NCBI GenBank assembly: GCA_017550775.1 | Contig: JAFZOA010000492.1 | Location: forward strand, 1 to 21,942 | DNA from: Ruminiclostridium sp. | GTDB taxonomy: Bacteria; Bacillota_A; Clostridia; Oscillospirales; Ruminococcaceae | Length of the DNA: 21,942 nucleotides | Direction of reading: 5' to 3' | In this document: piece by piece, positions 6,079 through 15,200 of the stretch | Numbering within the stretch: the stretch's first letter is position 1 | Layout: every line of letters begins with the position of its first letter | The notes under the pieces: model-generated | What the model saw: only the letters and a program-made list of their open reading frames with translations | Told to the model about the DNA's origin: nothing | The model's database searches: none | Translations under genes and position numbers: made by a program

Positions 6079-6306
6079 TTAAAATCCTTCCACTGTATAG
6101 TCAGCAGTCGGTGATCTCATTTCATACGCGAAATCGAAACTTGCATCCTTCAGCTTGATGATAAGTCCTGCGATAATGCTGAATATAGGTGAACTTACCG
6201 GAACACGCCCAACCATATCACTGAGCACGGTCAACGCTTCCAGTCTGTTCTTGCAGCCCAGCGACTGCAAAAGCATTCTCTCCTCAACTGTTAAAATGCT
6301 GTTCAT
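6079..6306 (-). CDS. Small element-encoded protein, possibly transposon-transfer-assisting family
   Basis: A 75-residue protein (MNSILTVEERMLLQSLG...). The start at 6304-6306 is chosen over the upstream ATG at 6319-6321 because GGAGG (6315-6319) sits eight bases before it and overlaps the upstream one. The opening LTVEE..LL, a following R-x-x-L-x-x-L helix and a later KL-D..F segment weakly resemble the small transposon-transfer-assisting proteins encoded beside such helicases in Clostridia elements. The middle (SSPIFSIIAGLIIKL) is rather hydrophobic. It is the last gene of the operon, directly after the ArdC-like gene and before the terminator. The family call is tentative; its existence as a gene is well supported. 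Confidence 0.7.
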   Translation of the reverse strand: MNSILTVEERMLLQSLGCKNRLEALTVLSDMVGRVPVSSPIFSIIAGLIIKLKDASFDFAYEMRSPTADYTVEGF

Positions 6307-6321
6307 GTAATGTACCTCCAT

Positions 6322-9300
6322 TTATCTTGATTTTTTCTTCCGGTGCTCCGCAGTCTTTTCGGGAGCATCGGGCTTGTCCTGCTGCGGTTCTTCCCTGCGT
6401 TCGTCCTGCTTGCGCTGTTCCATGACCTCATCACGTTGCATATCCCTGCCGCCGGTCATAAACTCATGCAGCGGCTTGAATCCAGCCTTGTCAACATAGT
6501 AAGCGTCACCGCCGACAACCACAACATCGCTTATGCTGAGAGAATGTCCCTTGAAATCTTCGGGACGCTCTATGTTGAACTTCTGATATACTGCTTCAAG
6601 GAACTGTCCCATACCAGCGCCGTGAGCGGGAAGAATGTCGCTACTTGCAACATACATCTTCTGATACATTCCGATCTCAGGCGTTATACCGCGCTGTTCA
6701 AGATGTGCATACGGCTCGAATGATATATCTCGTCTTTCGGGCAGATCGTCACGGAGCTGATAAATCTCGAATGTAACGCCTTTGCGCTGATCTTCGGCAG
6801 GAGGATTTTTCATTATCTCCGCAAGTGCAGCATTGCACTCACCGAAGCTGCCGCGCATAACGACTTTATCATTCTGATACGCGCCGTTACCGTCCTTGAC
6901 TATCCTTTGCAGATAATGTGAATGTACAGGCTTCGAGCCTTTTGTCATTTTTATCATATATTGTACTTCCGGCGCGTGTTCAGGAGCGTCCCACAGCATG
7001 GGACGGCTTTTGTTCCAAAGCTCCTGTGGGTGAATGAACTCACAGCGTGTCTTGCCTTTGCGCTCGCTGAAAATCTCCATAAGAGCTTTTTTCGCTTCGG
7101 GTATGCTTACTATACCGGACTTTACCGTTGCGACCTGTCCGTTCGCACATAACGCTTCGACCTCATATTTCCGGTTTACCGTCTGCGATACCGCGTAATG
7201 CTCCGTAGGCAGCGGTTCTATGTTATGTTCACGCTTGCGTTCATCAAGAGCCGCCTTTGCCGCTTCATACGCCTGCTTTTTCTGATCCGAATATGTTGCT
7301 TCCTGAAAAAGTCGGTATTCTTCGGGCGAAATATCCATTTCCCCGACCTCGCCGGTAGTAGTGACATAGGTGACATTCACCGATGTGACCTTTTTGTAGA
7401 AGTCCTGCGAACGTTCGCCCGATTCCTTTTGTGCAGCGTCATATTCCGTATTGTCGAGCCAGCCCATGCCCTCGACATTATATTCGTTAGCAGATGTTTT
7501 GTAATATTTCGTTTCCGGGATTCCGCGATAATCATCCCGTATCTCGACCTGCTCCATAGGCAGCAGGAATTTATCCTCAAAAAGCGCAGACAGCTTCGGT
7601 TCCTCTATCTCCGGTGCCGGCATTTGCAGCTCTTTCTCTCTATCCATCAGCTTCTCATACAGGAAGCACAGCATAACGGGGTGAGCTTCGGTCAGGAACT
7701 CCAGCCGCGCCCTGTCGCTGTCGAACGGGTAATCTCTCGCCTTATCCTTGACTGCTTGTGAAAAGCGTCCGTCCTGATCTTTGAGCTGAATTGTCGCAGC
7801 TATCGTGTACAGAGCCCTTTTCAAGCCAAACTGTTCTTCGAGGCCTTTGACCACGCTTCCGATGTCGTGAGCCGCATACCGCGCCGAAAGGTTCTCATTT
7901 ATGTACTTTATGCAAGCCTTTGAAGCGCGCAGACTGTTTCGCCATTCCTGTTCCCGCGAACTCTGTTTTGCCGCCATATATGACATGGTACATATCGGTA
8001 TGTCCTTGAATGTCGCGGGAGCTTCCGGTCTTGTTTCGGGAATGACAGGCTTTGCCGCTTCTTTGGCAGCAGGAGAGCTCGCAGCTTTCTCCGCTTTCGC
8101 CTGATCATAACCAGCCTTGACCTTTGCCACAGCCGCTTCATAGCGCAGAATATCGGCTTTGTTTATCGTGATAGTCGTTGTCGAGCCGCTTTTCAATCCG
8201 CTGAACCGTACACCGTCCGCGTCAAGCTGTTTTGCAACATTCTCCGCGTGGCGGTTTTTGAGTTTCGGGTAATACTGCAATTCACTTCTGTCACCGAGCT
8301 GCTCATACGGCGTATTGCCGATAATATTGGGATTTTTCGGCTTCTCAGGTACGCTGTGAATCGTTGCCGGAGCTTCATGCTCATACTCAGAAGGCGGAAA
8401 CGGATATTCGGGCACGGGTGGAGGTTCAGGATAACCGTAGTACTCTGCCGCAGACGGAGCTTCATACCGCTGTTCACTCCGCGCCGGACGTGCGGGAGCG
8501 TCATACTGTGGTGCAGGCGCGGAATAACCCACAGGCTGCCGCTGATACGGCGCGGAGCGTTCCGTCCTTCCGTTTAACTGCGAATACATAGCCTTGACTT
8601 TTGTTACAGCCGCTTCATATCTGGGAATATCCCTCTTGTTTATCGTTATCGTAGTCGTAAACCCCTTGCGAACGCCGCTGAACCGCACTCCGTCTGCTTC
8701 AAGCTGCTTTGCTATGTTGTCCGCATGACGGTTTTTGAGATTCGGATAATACTGCAACTCGTTCCTACCGCCGAGCGCTTCATAGGGCGTATTTCCGAGT
8801 ATGTTCGGATTTTTAGGTTCAGCCGCATAGGGCTGCTGATAGTTTGGCATTTTCTCCTCCTTTTTGGTGTTTTTCTCCGAGACCGGAGCATCAAACTCCA
8901 GTTGTGCCGCATACTGATAGTCGGGTACGGCAAAGCTGTCACTTCTTCCCGCTGCTTCGATTTCATTACGGGACAGCGCTACCTCTCCGTTGATATATAC
9001 ATCAAGGTCTTTGTCCCACATTTCGAGCGCGACAGCCTTTGAAACTGTCATAAGCCCCTCGGCATCGGCTTTCGTTCGATTCTTATTATCCTCTTTTTCG
9101 ATACCGAAGAAGCCGTCAAATGTCTCTATCTCATAGCGTTCAAGAGCCATACCCTCGGAATTATCGGGATAAAGCAGATACACAGCCTCGCCGCGGTCGA
9201 ATGCTTCAAGCGCAGCTTCCTTACTGCCCAGCGGTGTCATGTACGAAAAATCATAACCGTAGTTCATACGCTGTTTTATTATCGCTTCTGTATCTGCAAT

Positions 9301-10359
9301 CAGTTTGACAGTTTCCTCGAAGTCCTCATGATCGGCGGCGAACACCTTAATAGCTTTGATCTCAGTCTCGTCATAAACAAGCCCGCCATCAATGCCGTGC
9401 TCGATAATAAGCTCCGCTTTCTGAATGTTATTGAGCTCGTCATCAGCTATAATATCCTCGACTGAAAGCTCTCGCTTCTGCATTTTCAGCAACTCGGATT
9501 CCACGCCGGATATGATAGTTTTCGCCGCAGTCTGTATCTCCTGCAAAACCTTCTGTAACTGTTCAAGCGTTTTTCCGTTCGTCCAAGTCGCTATGTACGG
9601 GAAAGAGTAATCAGATGTATCTATCCCGAAGTGCTCCGCAACAATAAACGCAGTGGATTCAGCCTGTATCTCCTTTTCATTTCTGGGAGATTTAGCAGTA
9701 ACTATCTTCTTGTCGGGGTCGTGCAGCAGACAATGCGCGGTCTCATGGAACACGGTCTTTACCGTCTGCGTATCGCTCATTCCCGTCTTTATCACAATGC
9801 GCTTGCTTTCGGGATTGTAGTAGCCCTTTGCGCTGCCGCGAATGTCCTCAAATTCAATGTTTATGCCCGTGACCTTGTGCAGCGCCTTAAAAATCGCTTC
9901 CATTTTAGCGGAATCAATATCGCCCTTCAGTTCCTCGACCGGCTCAGGAATGGGAGCACCCTCCGTCTGCGACACATCAAACACATACGCTTTTTTGAAT
10001 GCGATACCTGTGACATTCTCTGAAACGGTCTCCATTTTCTCTGTGCCGTCCTCGTTGTAGAGCAGATTTCCGAACTCGTCCTTTGCCGGACGTTCATATT
10101 CCTCATACTGATTTGTCTTGTACCGTACGGGAGCCAGTATCGGGATACCGGCTTCACCTTTCTTGACCTGTCTGCCGAGCTGCTTCCACTTGCCGTAAGC
10201 CGCAACAAAGGACGCATCGGGACGAGCGCGATTTATCAGCATTGTATTATTTGCGGAGTAGTCCGTGAATTTAGCCGAGAATTTCAGGTATTCAACGTAT
10301 TTTTCGGATGTGAACACCGAGCGAACGCCCTCGTCAATGCGCTTGAAAAGTTCCTCCAT
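6322..10359 (-). CDS. ArdC-like polyvalent protein with zincin metallopeptidase, two internal repeats, DUF3849 and YodL-like region
   Basis: A 1345-residue multidomain protein. Residues ~1-140 are ArdC N-terminal-like (YLKFSAKFTDYSANNTMLI, then WKQLGRQVKKGEAGI). A zincin follows with HETAH near 207 and a distal ESTAFIVAEHFG near 233, the ArdC/ImmA-IrrE metallopeptidase pattern. A DGFFGIEKE motif lies near 415. Two ~77-residue repeats starting KNPNI.GNTPYE follow (about 515-590 and 673-750). DUF3849 spans ~785-905 (RASKACIKYINENL, IQLKDQDGRFS) and a YodL-like region ~1245-1300 (FNIERPEDFKGHSLSISDVV). It ends in a lysine/arginine tail. ArdC proteins protect incoming conjugative DNA from restriction; this role is inferred. 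The only canonical in-frame start is ATG 10357-10359 with a weak AGGAAG. A much stronger AGGAGG (10431-10436) lies upstream without a start codon. Confidence 0.88.
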   Translation of the reverse strand: MEELFKRIDEGVRSVFTSEKYVEYLKFSAKFTDYSANNTMLINRARPDASFVAAYGKWKQLGRQVKKGEAGIPILAPVRYKTNQYEEYERPAKDEFGNLLYNEDGTEKMETVSENVTGIAFKKAYVFDVSQTEGAPIPEPVEELKGDIDSAKMEAIFKALHKVTGINIEFEDIRGSAKGYYNPESKRIVIKTGMSDTQTVKTVFHETAHCLLHDPDKKIVTAKSPRNEKEIQAESTAFIVAEHFGIDTSDYSFPYIATWTNGKTLEQLQKVLQEIQTAAKTIISGVESELLKMQKRELSVEDIIADDELNNIQKAELIIEHGIDGGLVYDETEIKAIKVFAADHEDFEETVKLIADTEAIIKQRMNYGYDFSYMTPLGSKEAALEAFDRGEAVYLLYPDNSEGMALERYEIETFDGFFGIEKEDNKNRTKADAEGLMTVSKAVALEMWDKDLDVYINGEVALSRNEIEAAGRSDSFAVPDYQYAAQLEFDAPVSEKNTKKEEKMPNYQQPYAAEPKNPNILGNTPYEALGGRNELQYYPNLKNRHADNIAKQLEADGVRFSGVRKGFTTTITINKRDIPRYEAAVTKVKAMYSQLNGRTERSAPYQRQPVGYSAPAPQYDAPARPARSEQRYEAPSAAEYYGYPEPPPVPEYPFPPSEYEHEAPATIHSVPEKPKNPNIIGNTPYEQLGDRSELQYYPKLKNRHAENVAKQLDADGVRFSGLKSGSTTTITINKADILRYEAAVAKVKAGYDQAKAEKAASSPAAKEAAKPVIPETRPEAPATFKDIPICTMSYMAAKQSSREQEWRNSLRASKACIKYINENLSARYAAHDIGSVVKGLEEQFGLKRALYTIAATIQLKDQDGRFSQAVKDKARDYPFDSDRARLEFLTEAHPVMLCFLYEKLMDREKELQMPAPEIEEPKLSALFEDKFLLPMEQVEIRDDYRGIPETKYYKTSANEYNVEGMGWLDNTEYDAAQKESGERSQDFYKKVTSVNVTYVTTTGEVGEMDISPEEYRLFQEATYSDQKKQAYEAAKAALDERKREHNIEPLPTEHYAVSQTVNRKYEVEALCANGQVATVKSGIVSIPEAKKALMEIFSERKGKTRCEFIHPQELWNKSRPMLWDAPEHAPEVQYMIKMTKGSKPVHSHYLQRIVKDGNGAYQNDKVVMRGSFGECNAALAEIMKNPPAEDQRKGVTFEIYQLRDDLPERRDISFEPYAHLEQRGITPEIGMYQKMYVASSDILPAHGAGMGQFLEAVYQKFNIERPEDFKGHSLSISDVVVVGGDAYYVDKAGFKPLHEFMTGGRDMQRDEVMEQRKQDERREEPQQDKPDAPEKTAEHRKKKSR
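8107..8816 (-). repeat. Two-copy internal repeat in the ArdC-like protein gene
   Basis: Two ~77-codon units, roughly 8584-8816 and 8107-8341, encode KNPNI.GNTPYE.L..R.ELQYYP.LKNRHA.N.AKQL.ADGVRFSG followed by TTTITINK. They are separated by a proline/tyrosine-rich linker of about 80 codons. Protein identity is high and the DNA still resembles, indicating a fairly recent duplication of one element-associated domain. Confidence 0.85.
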
Positions 10360-10430
10360 TTCTTCCTGCTTCTTCTGTCGGTATGCAGCGTTTTCTTCCG
10401 CAGAATAGCCTTTTCTCGCCCTTTTGTTGA

Positions 10431-10436
10431 CCTCCT
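10431..10436 (-). promoter_or_regulatory. Strong ribosome binding site without a start codon at normal distance
   Basis: On the minus strand AGGAGG is followed by TCAACAAAAGGGCGAG, with no ATG, GTG or TTG in any frame within the usual spacing. Reading in the frame of the ArdC-like gene gives an uninterrupted, family-like charged extension (RKGYSAEENAAYRQKKQEEM) leading into the annotated start at 10359. This suggests the original start codon was lost, or that a non-canonical start is used. Confidence 0.45.
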
Positions 10437-10442
10437 TTCCGC

Positions 10443-11564
10443 TTATCTCGCCTTATTCTTCGGTTTCTGCTGAACTTCCGGCGCTGGAGTTTCCCTGCTC
10501 TCCGTCTGCGGCTCCTTCTTCTTTGCCTGTTCTTCATTCTTACGATCAATGGAATACTGTATATCATCCGCGGTCTCCTCAATTGCCAATCCAATATCGT
10601 AGAGCGCATGAAACTCGCTGTTCGTACACCATGTCTCATATATCTCGTCAAGCGTATTCGTGCTCGACAGCAGTGCCGCATACTGCTTTTCAGGAAGCGA
10701 CGGGGACTGACCAGCAAGGAAATCGAGAATATCGTTTTTGGTGACTATCTGATATGCCGAGTCCACTATCTCATCCGGGGACTTCTTTTTTATGTCCGCA
10801 ATAAAGCTGTCGTATTCCCCCTGCATCTTTTCATACAGCTTGCTTTCGTACCGGCTCTGAATGAACTTTTCCCGAAGTCTCTCAAGGCCGCTTGCAGTAA
10901 TGTTCCGGTCGGGATATTCGCTGATGATCTCCGCAGCGCTATCGCGAAACTCCTCCCAATCCGGAAGTTTCATATATTCTCTGACTTTAACTGCCAAATC
11001 GTAGTCCTTTACAAATATAGCGTCTCCGGCATCCAGCGACTCCTTAACATCGGTTACATCATAGTAATAATTAAATCCCTCGCAGGCACGAAGCTGAACG
11101 CCGAGCTTATCAAGTTCTGCTGCAACATCAGGCTCCAGCGTCAGCGAAGCGTATTCCGTAGGATAATAAACTTCCGCTTTTATCATCTCAACCGCCTTTG
11201 AATAGGTACATTCCTCATAAGCCAGCGATACAAAAGCGTTTGTCGCAGTCGAATGATACAACGTGTCGTTTTTTATGCTGTCAAGAAACTCGTCCAGATA
11301 TTTCTCGTAGTTTCTCTGAAACCGCGAGAACTCTATAATGTGATCTAAGTCACGCTCGTCTATAAGACCTCTGCGGTATGCGTCACACAGCTTGTTAATT
11401 GATTGTGCTGTAAATAGGCTGTCAGCCATATTCCTAGCGTCAGTTGTAGGACGCTGCGCCATTATTGACAGTGATACATCGCTGTACCCCTGCGTAATGA
11501 CCTTGCGCATTTCCCTTTCATTGAGCTTTTCTGCAAGCACATTCAAGCTCTCATCTCTTGTCAT
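10443..11564 (-). CDS. DUF3848-containing element protein
   Basis: 373 residues, no membrane segment or signal peptide. The second half (about 245-335) matches the DUF3848 pattern: LYEKMQGEYDSFI, SPDEIVDSAYQIVTKNDIL, then LDEIYETW and a closing DIGLAIEETADDIQYS. The first ~240 residues are a helical region I do not recognise. The C-terminal tail is rich in K, E, P and Q and ends KNKAR. The start ATG (11562-11564) has GGGGG seven bases upstream and lies ten bases past the stop of the preceding gene, so it is co-translated in the operon. DUF3848 and DUF3849 genes commonly accompany the giant helicase-methylase in Clostridia elements. Their molecular function is unknown. Confidence 0.85.
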   Translation of the reverse strand: MTRDESLNVLAEKLNEREMRKVITQGYSDVSLSIMAQRPTTDARNMADSLFTAQSINKLCDAYRRGLIDERDLDHIIEFSRFQRNYEKYLDEFLDSIKNDTLYHSTATNAFVSLAYEECTYSKAVEMIKAEVYYPTEYASLTLEPDVAAELDKLGVQLRACEGFNYYYDVTDVKESLDAGDAIFVKDYDLAVKVREYMKLPDWEEFRDSAAEIISEYPDRNITASGLERLREKFIQSRYESKLYEKMQGEYDSFIADIKKKSPDEIVDSAYQIVTKNDILDFLAGQSPSLPEKQYAALLSSTNTLDEIYETWCTNSEFHALYDIGLAIEETADDIQYSIDRKNEEQAKKKEPQTESRETPAPEVQQKPKNKAR

Positions 11565-11574
11565 ATTATTCCCC

Positions 11575-12207
11575 CTATCTTACTTTTGGCTTAACTGTAT
11601 TCTGCTTCATGACCGGCTTTACCGGAACAGCGTCCGCGACCTTTACACTTTGCTGTTGTCCGGTCCTATTTCTGTCGTCATCACGGCTTTCGTCAACGGT
11701 AGGCTCGTCCTCGTCAAGCGAATCGTCTATTATCGGTATCGGCTCATCTTCGTCATCATCAAAAGCGTGATTTTTTGATAATTCAAGGTTCACCACCGCA
11801 AGCCGCTGTATTTTGGCTTCAAGTTCCTCTGCGTGTTCAAAGGGCTTTGCGAGATCTTCCTTTGCACGTTCAAGGTTAGAGCGCGCCTGTTCGAGATCTT
11901 GTGTCACCTTTTTGATTTTCTGACTTATCTGTATACCCGTCAGGTTCTCTATACGGCGCATATTTCCGAGAGGATTGTTCGAGGATATTTCCGTTGAATA
12001 TTTCAGATTACCCTTTAATACCGCAACCGCGGGAGAGCCCTCACCGAAAAATGTTCCGTTCGCGCTGTTGGGCTCAACACTAAGCTCGAAGCCAAAGTAT
12101 GTACCGACCGGGACAGGCTCATTCTTCGCAAGACATTTAATAATAGCCTTCTCTACCGCTTCACCGGCTTCGCTTCTTTCCGTGACTTTCTTCCCGTCTA
12201 TAACCAT
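11575..12207 (-). CDS. Detached C-terminal part of the giant helicase-methylase
   Basis: 210 codons from ATG 12205-12207, in the same frame as the giant gene upstream and separated from it only by a TAA (12223-12225) and five codons (DAEFE). The sequence (MVIDGKKVTERSEAGEAVEKAI, GTYFGFELSV, GNLKYSTEI, NPLGNMRRIENL, then a coiled coil around residues 85-135 ending LAKPFEHAEELEAKIQRLAVVNLEL) is what closes intact SNF2-type element helicases. After that come an acidic stretch (DDDEDEPIPIIDDSLDEDE) and a basic tail (KPKVR). It is either translated by re-initiation (only a weak GAG six bases before the ATG) or joined to the upstream part by read-through, or it is the dead end of a pseudogene. Its frame remains open and family-like, so the stop is recent or tolerated. 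Confidence 0.75.
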   Translation of the reverse strand: MVIDGKKVTERSEAGEAVEKAIIKCLAKNEPVPVGTYFGFELSVEPNSANGTFFGEGSPAVAVLKGNLKYSTEISSNNPLGNMRRIENLTGIQISQKIKKVTQDLEQARSNLERAKEDLAKPFEHAEELEAKIQRLAVVNLELSKNHAFDDDEDEPIPIIDDSLDEDEPTVDESRDDDRNRTGQQQSVKVADAVPVKPVMKQNTVKPKVR

Positions 12208-12222
12208 TTCAAACTCGGCATC

Positions 12223-12225
12223 TTA
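12223..12225 (-). other. In-frame TAA interrupting the giant helicase-methylase
   Basis: The reading frame ...QERHP-stop-DAEFEMVIDGKK... is continuous except for this one codon. A single base change from CAA, GAA or AAA would create it. The context TAAG is not one favoured for read-through, and TAA is used as a normal terminator elsewhere in the window (for example the helicase at 23), so general recoding is unlikely. Confidence 0.85.
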
Positions 12226-15200
12226 GGGATGACGCTCCTGAAAGTCCTTTAAATCAGTGCTTGCCTTTTGAAGTATAGCAGCATAACTTTCAATTCTCAC
12301 CGGCAGCGACCTCTCCACCATATCCTGCAACTTGAATCGCGAACTCTGATATGCAGTCTCCAGCGTTTTCAGCGTTGCAATATCGTTATCAAGCTGAATC
12401 TTTTCCTTTATCATAGGATTTCCGGACGCGATAGCCTGCATCTGCGAATATGTCAGAACGGTCTCATCAACATCTTCCGAAACGCGCACGGGGTCTTTGC
12501 TTGTCATTATCTGTGAAATAAACTTCGCCTTATTAGTGATTATCCCCATCATATAACTGTCGAAGGTGTTTTCGGTGAGATAATGATAGATACCGATTTC
12601 AGAGAAATTGTTTCCCTGTCGCACACCGCGACCGTCCTGCTGGGTCAGATCAGCAGGCTTCCACGGTATGTCAAGATGATGTATAGCACATATCCTATCC
12701 TGTACGTTCGCACCCGTGCCGAGCTTCGTTGTACTTGCGAGGATGAAGCGCTTTTCTCCTGCACGAAGCTTCTCATACATTTCCGCTCTTGCCTTGTCTG
12801 TCTGCGCGTCGCCCGCGAAGCATATTTCATCACGGGGAATACCGCGCTTTACAAGCTCCTCCTTGATCGCTTCATATACCGAGAAATGTCCGTCATCATC
12901 ATTTACCGCTATATCACAAAAAACGATCTGAACGCCCTTTTCCGCCATAGTATCGTAATAATTCTTTTCGAGATTGTCGATAAGCATCATCACCTTGCTG
13001 TCGGGAGCCGGCTGTACCTCCGGATATATACATCTGCTGTCCAGTCCGAGCAGGCGCGCTTCGTGCGTAATGCGCAGCATGTTGTCCTCGCGCGGATCAA
13101 CATTGCCGCCGTGTATCGCTTCGCTTCTTTTGGCAAGTACCCTCATGTATTCCTTCTGGTAAGCATCCGGCTTTGCAACAACAACTATCGGTTCGCCGGT
13201 TTTCAGTTCCGGGACTTTCAGCTTTATCATATCCTGCGTCTGAATATCCGCAAACTCCTTGTACATCTGCATGAGTTCCGGGATATTCACGAACTTTGAA
13301 AACCTGTTTTTCATCTGGAAGCCGTTTCCTGCAGGCTTTATTTCAAGCTGCGACACGACCTCACCGAACGTGCTCGCCCAATCATCGAAGGTCTCCAACC
13401 CCGCTTTTTGCAGCAAGTCCGGGCGCAGATAACGCTGCATAACATAGAACTCGACCATGCTATTGCTCACGGGCGTTCCCGTTGCAAAAAGGATATTGTT
13501 ACAGCCGTATTTGTCGTTGAGATACTGCGTTTTCATCAGCATATCCTCGGACTTTTGTGCCGCTGTTGTCTGTACGCCAGCGACATTCGACATTTTAGTA
13601 GCCACAAAGCAGTTCTTGTAATAATGGGCTTCGTCGCACACAAGATAGTCAAATCCGAGCTTTTCAAAACACAGCGAATTATCCTTTTTCGAGGACATCA
13701 GCTTCGCAAGCCGTTCTTCTGTCTTTTTCCTTTGCCGCTCCAACGACTTTATGGACACCCTGTCGGATTTGTCAGCGTCCTGCAATGCTTCGAGTATCGT
13801 GTCAAGCTCTTTCTGCATGAACTGTTTACAATATTCGTCAGACATCGGTATGCGCTCGAATTGCTGAAACGACATTATAACCGCATCATAATCGCCGGTA
13901 ACGCACCTTGCTATAAACTGCTGTCTGTTGTCTTTTGTGAAATCCTCCGGACGCGCCACAAGCAGCTTCGCGTTCGGATACAAGCGCATCCATTCGCTCG
14001 CTGTCTGTAATGTTAAATGTTTCGGCACAACTACACAGGCTTTGTTTATCAGTCCAAGACGCTTCTTTTCCATAGCCGACGCGATCATTTCAAAGCTCTT
14101 TCCTGCGCCTACACAGTGCGCCAAAAGTGTATTACCACCGAGTTTCGCACGGAGCACGGCATTTTCCTGATGTGGACGCAGCTTTATTGCCGGATTCATA
14201 CCCGGGAATGTCTGATGTGAGCCGTCATACTCACGCCCGCGTATAGCATTGAACAGAAAATTGTAGCGTTCAACATATTTCTCACGCCGTGCGGGATCGT
14301 CCCATATCCACTTTTTAAAGGCTTCCTTCATCAAACGTGCCTTTTCCTTTGCAAGCTGCGTTGCTTCCGGATTTATAACGTATGACACCTTTCCTTCATC
14401 GTCCTCAACTCTGTCTTTTACAACAATATCACGCTGATTAAGCAGATTTTCAAATATCTGATAACTGTTCATACGCGCCGTGCCGTAGCTTTCAGTAGCC
14501 GCAACAGAACGGTCTTGTCCCTTGCCCTCTATCTTGTATTCTCCGGTTTTGGTGCGGGTAACAGGATGATCGAACCTTCCGGTTCTCGCCTGCGCGTAAT
14601 CACGCAGGAATCTGCTGTAATCATCGAGGTCTATCCAGTTAGCGCCGATGCGCACGGATATTTCACTTGCTTCAAGGTCTTTCGGGATAACCTTCTGCAA
14701 TGCCGTCACATTCCGCTTAAAGCTCTCGTCTATGTGGTCTGCGAACTGCTGTGCTATTTTCAGCTTCTCGCGGACATTGCCCGAAAGATACTCCGAAGCG
14801 TCCACATAACCCGAATACGGGGCTTCATCATTTATTTTTGCCGGGTCACGGTATATCTCATCACCGAGATCTGATATTACCTTTTCGGGATTGTCTCCGA
14901 CAAGCGAAGCCATATATTCAATATCAACAATGCCTTTTCGGTCAAGCGATACCTGTAATGCCTCCTGCGCCGTGCCGACCGACATTATCTCCATTTCCGG
15001 AAGTATTGTTCTTTTCGTGAATATCTCTGACTTCTCGACTGTTTTCTTTTCCGCGTCGATTATCTCCAATGCCGCAAGGGTATTGTAATCATCATCATGA
15101 CGGAAAACGCGCTCATTGGCGCTGTCCGTTATATTCCCGAAGTTCTTTCTGAACCGGTCATATACCCTGTTCAGCTCCGCCTGCAAGCTGTGTAATTCTT

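Noticed and set aside
7198..7761. Long plus-strand open frames opposite the ArdC-like and giant genes (for example 7198-7761, 12583-13299, 19354-20061)
   Set aside because: They lie fully antisense to strongly supported coding regions, show no recognisable family, and lack ribosome binding sites. They are shadows of the real frame.
12223..12225. Genome-wide recoding of TAA as a sense codon
   Set aside because: Other genes here end properly at TAA, for example the helicase stop at 23-25 and the DUF3848 gene stop at 10443-10445.
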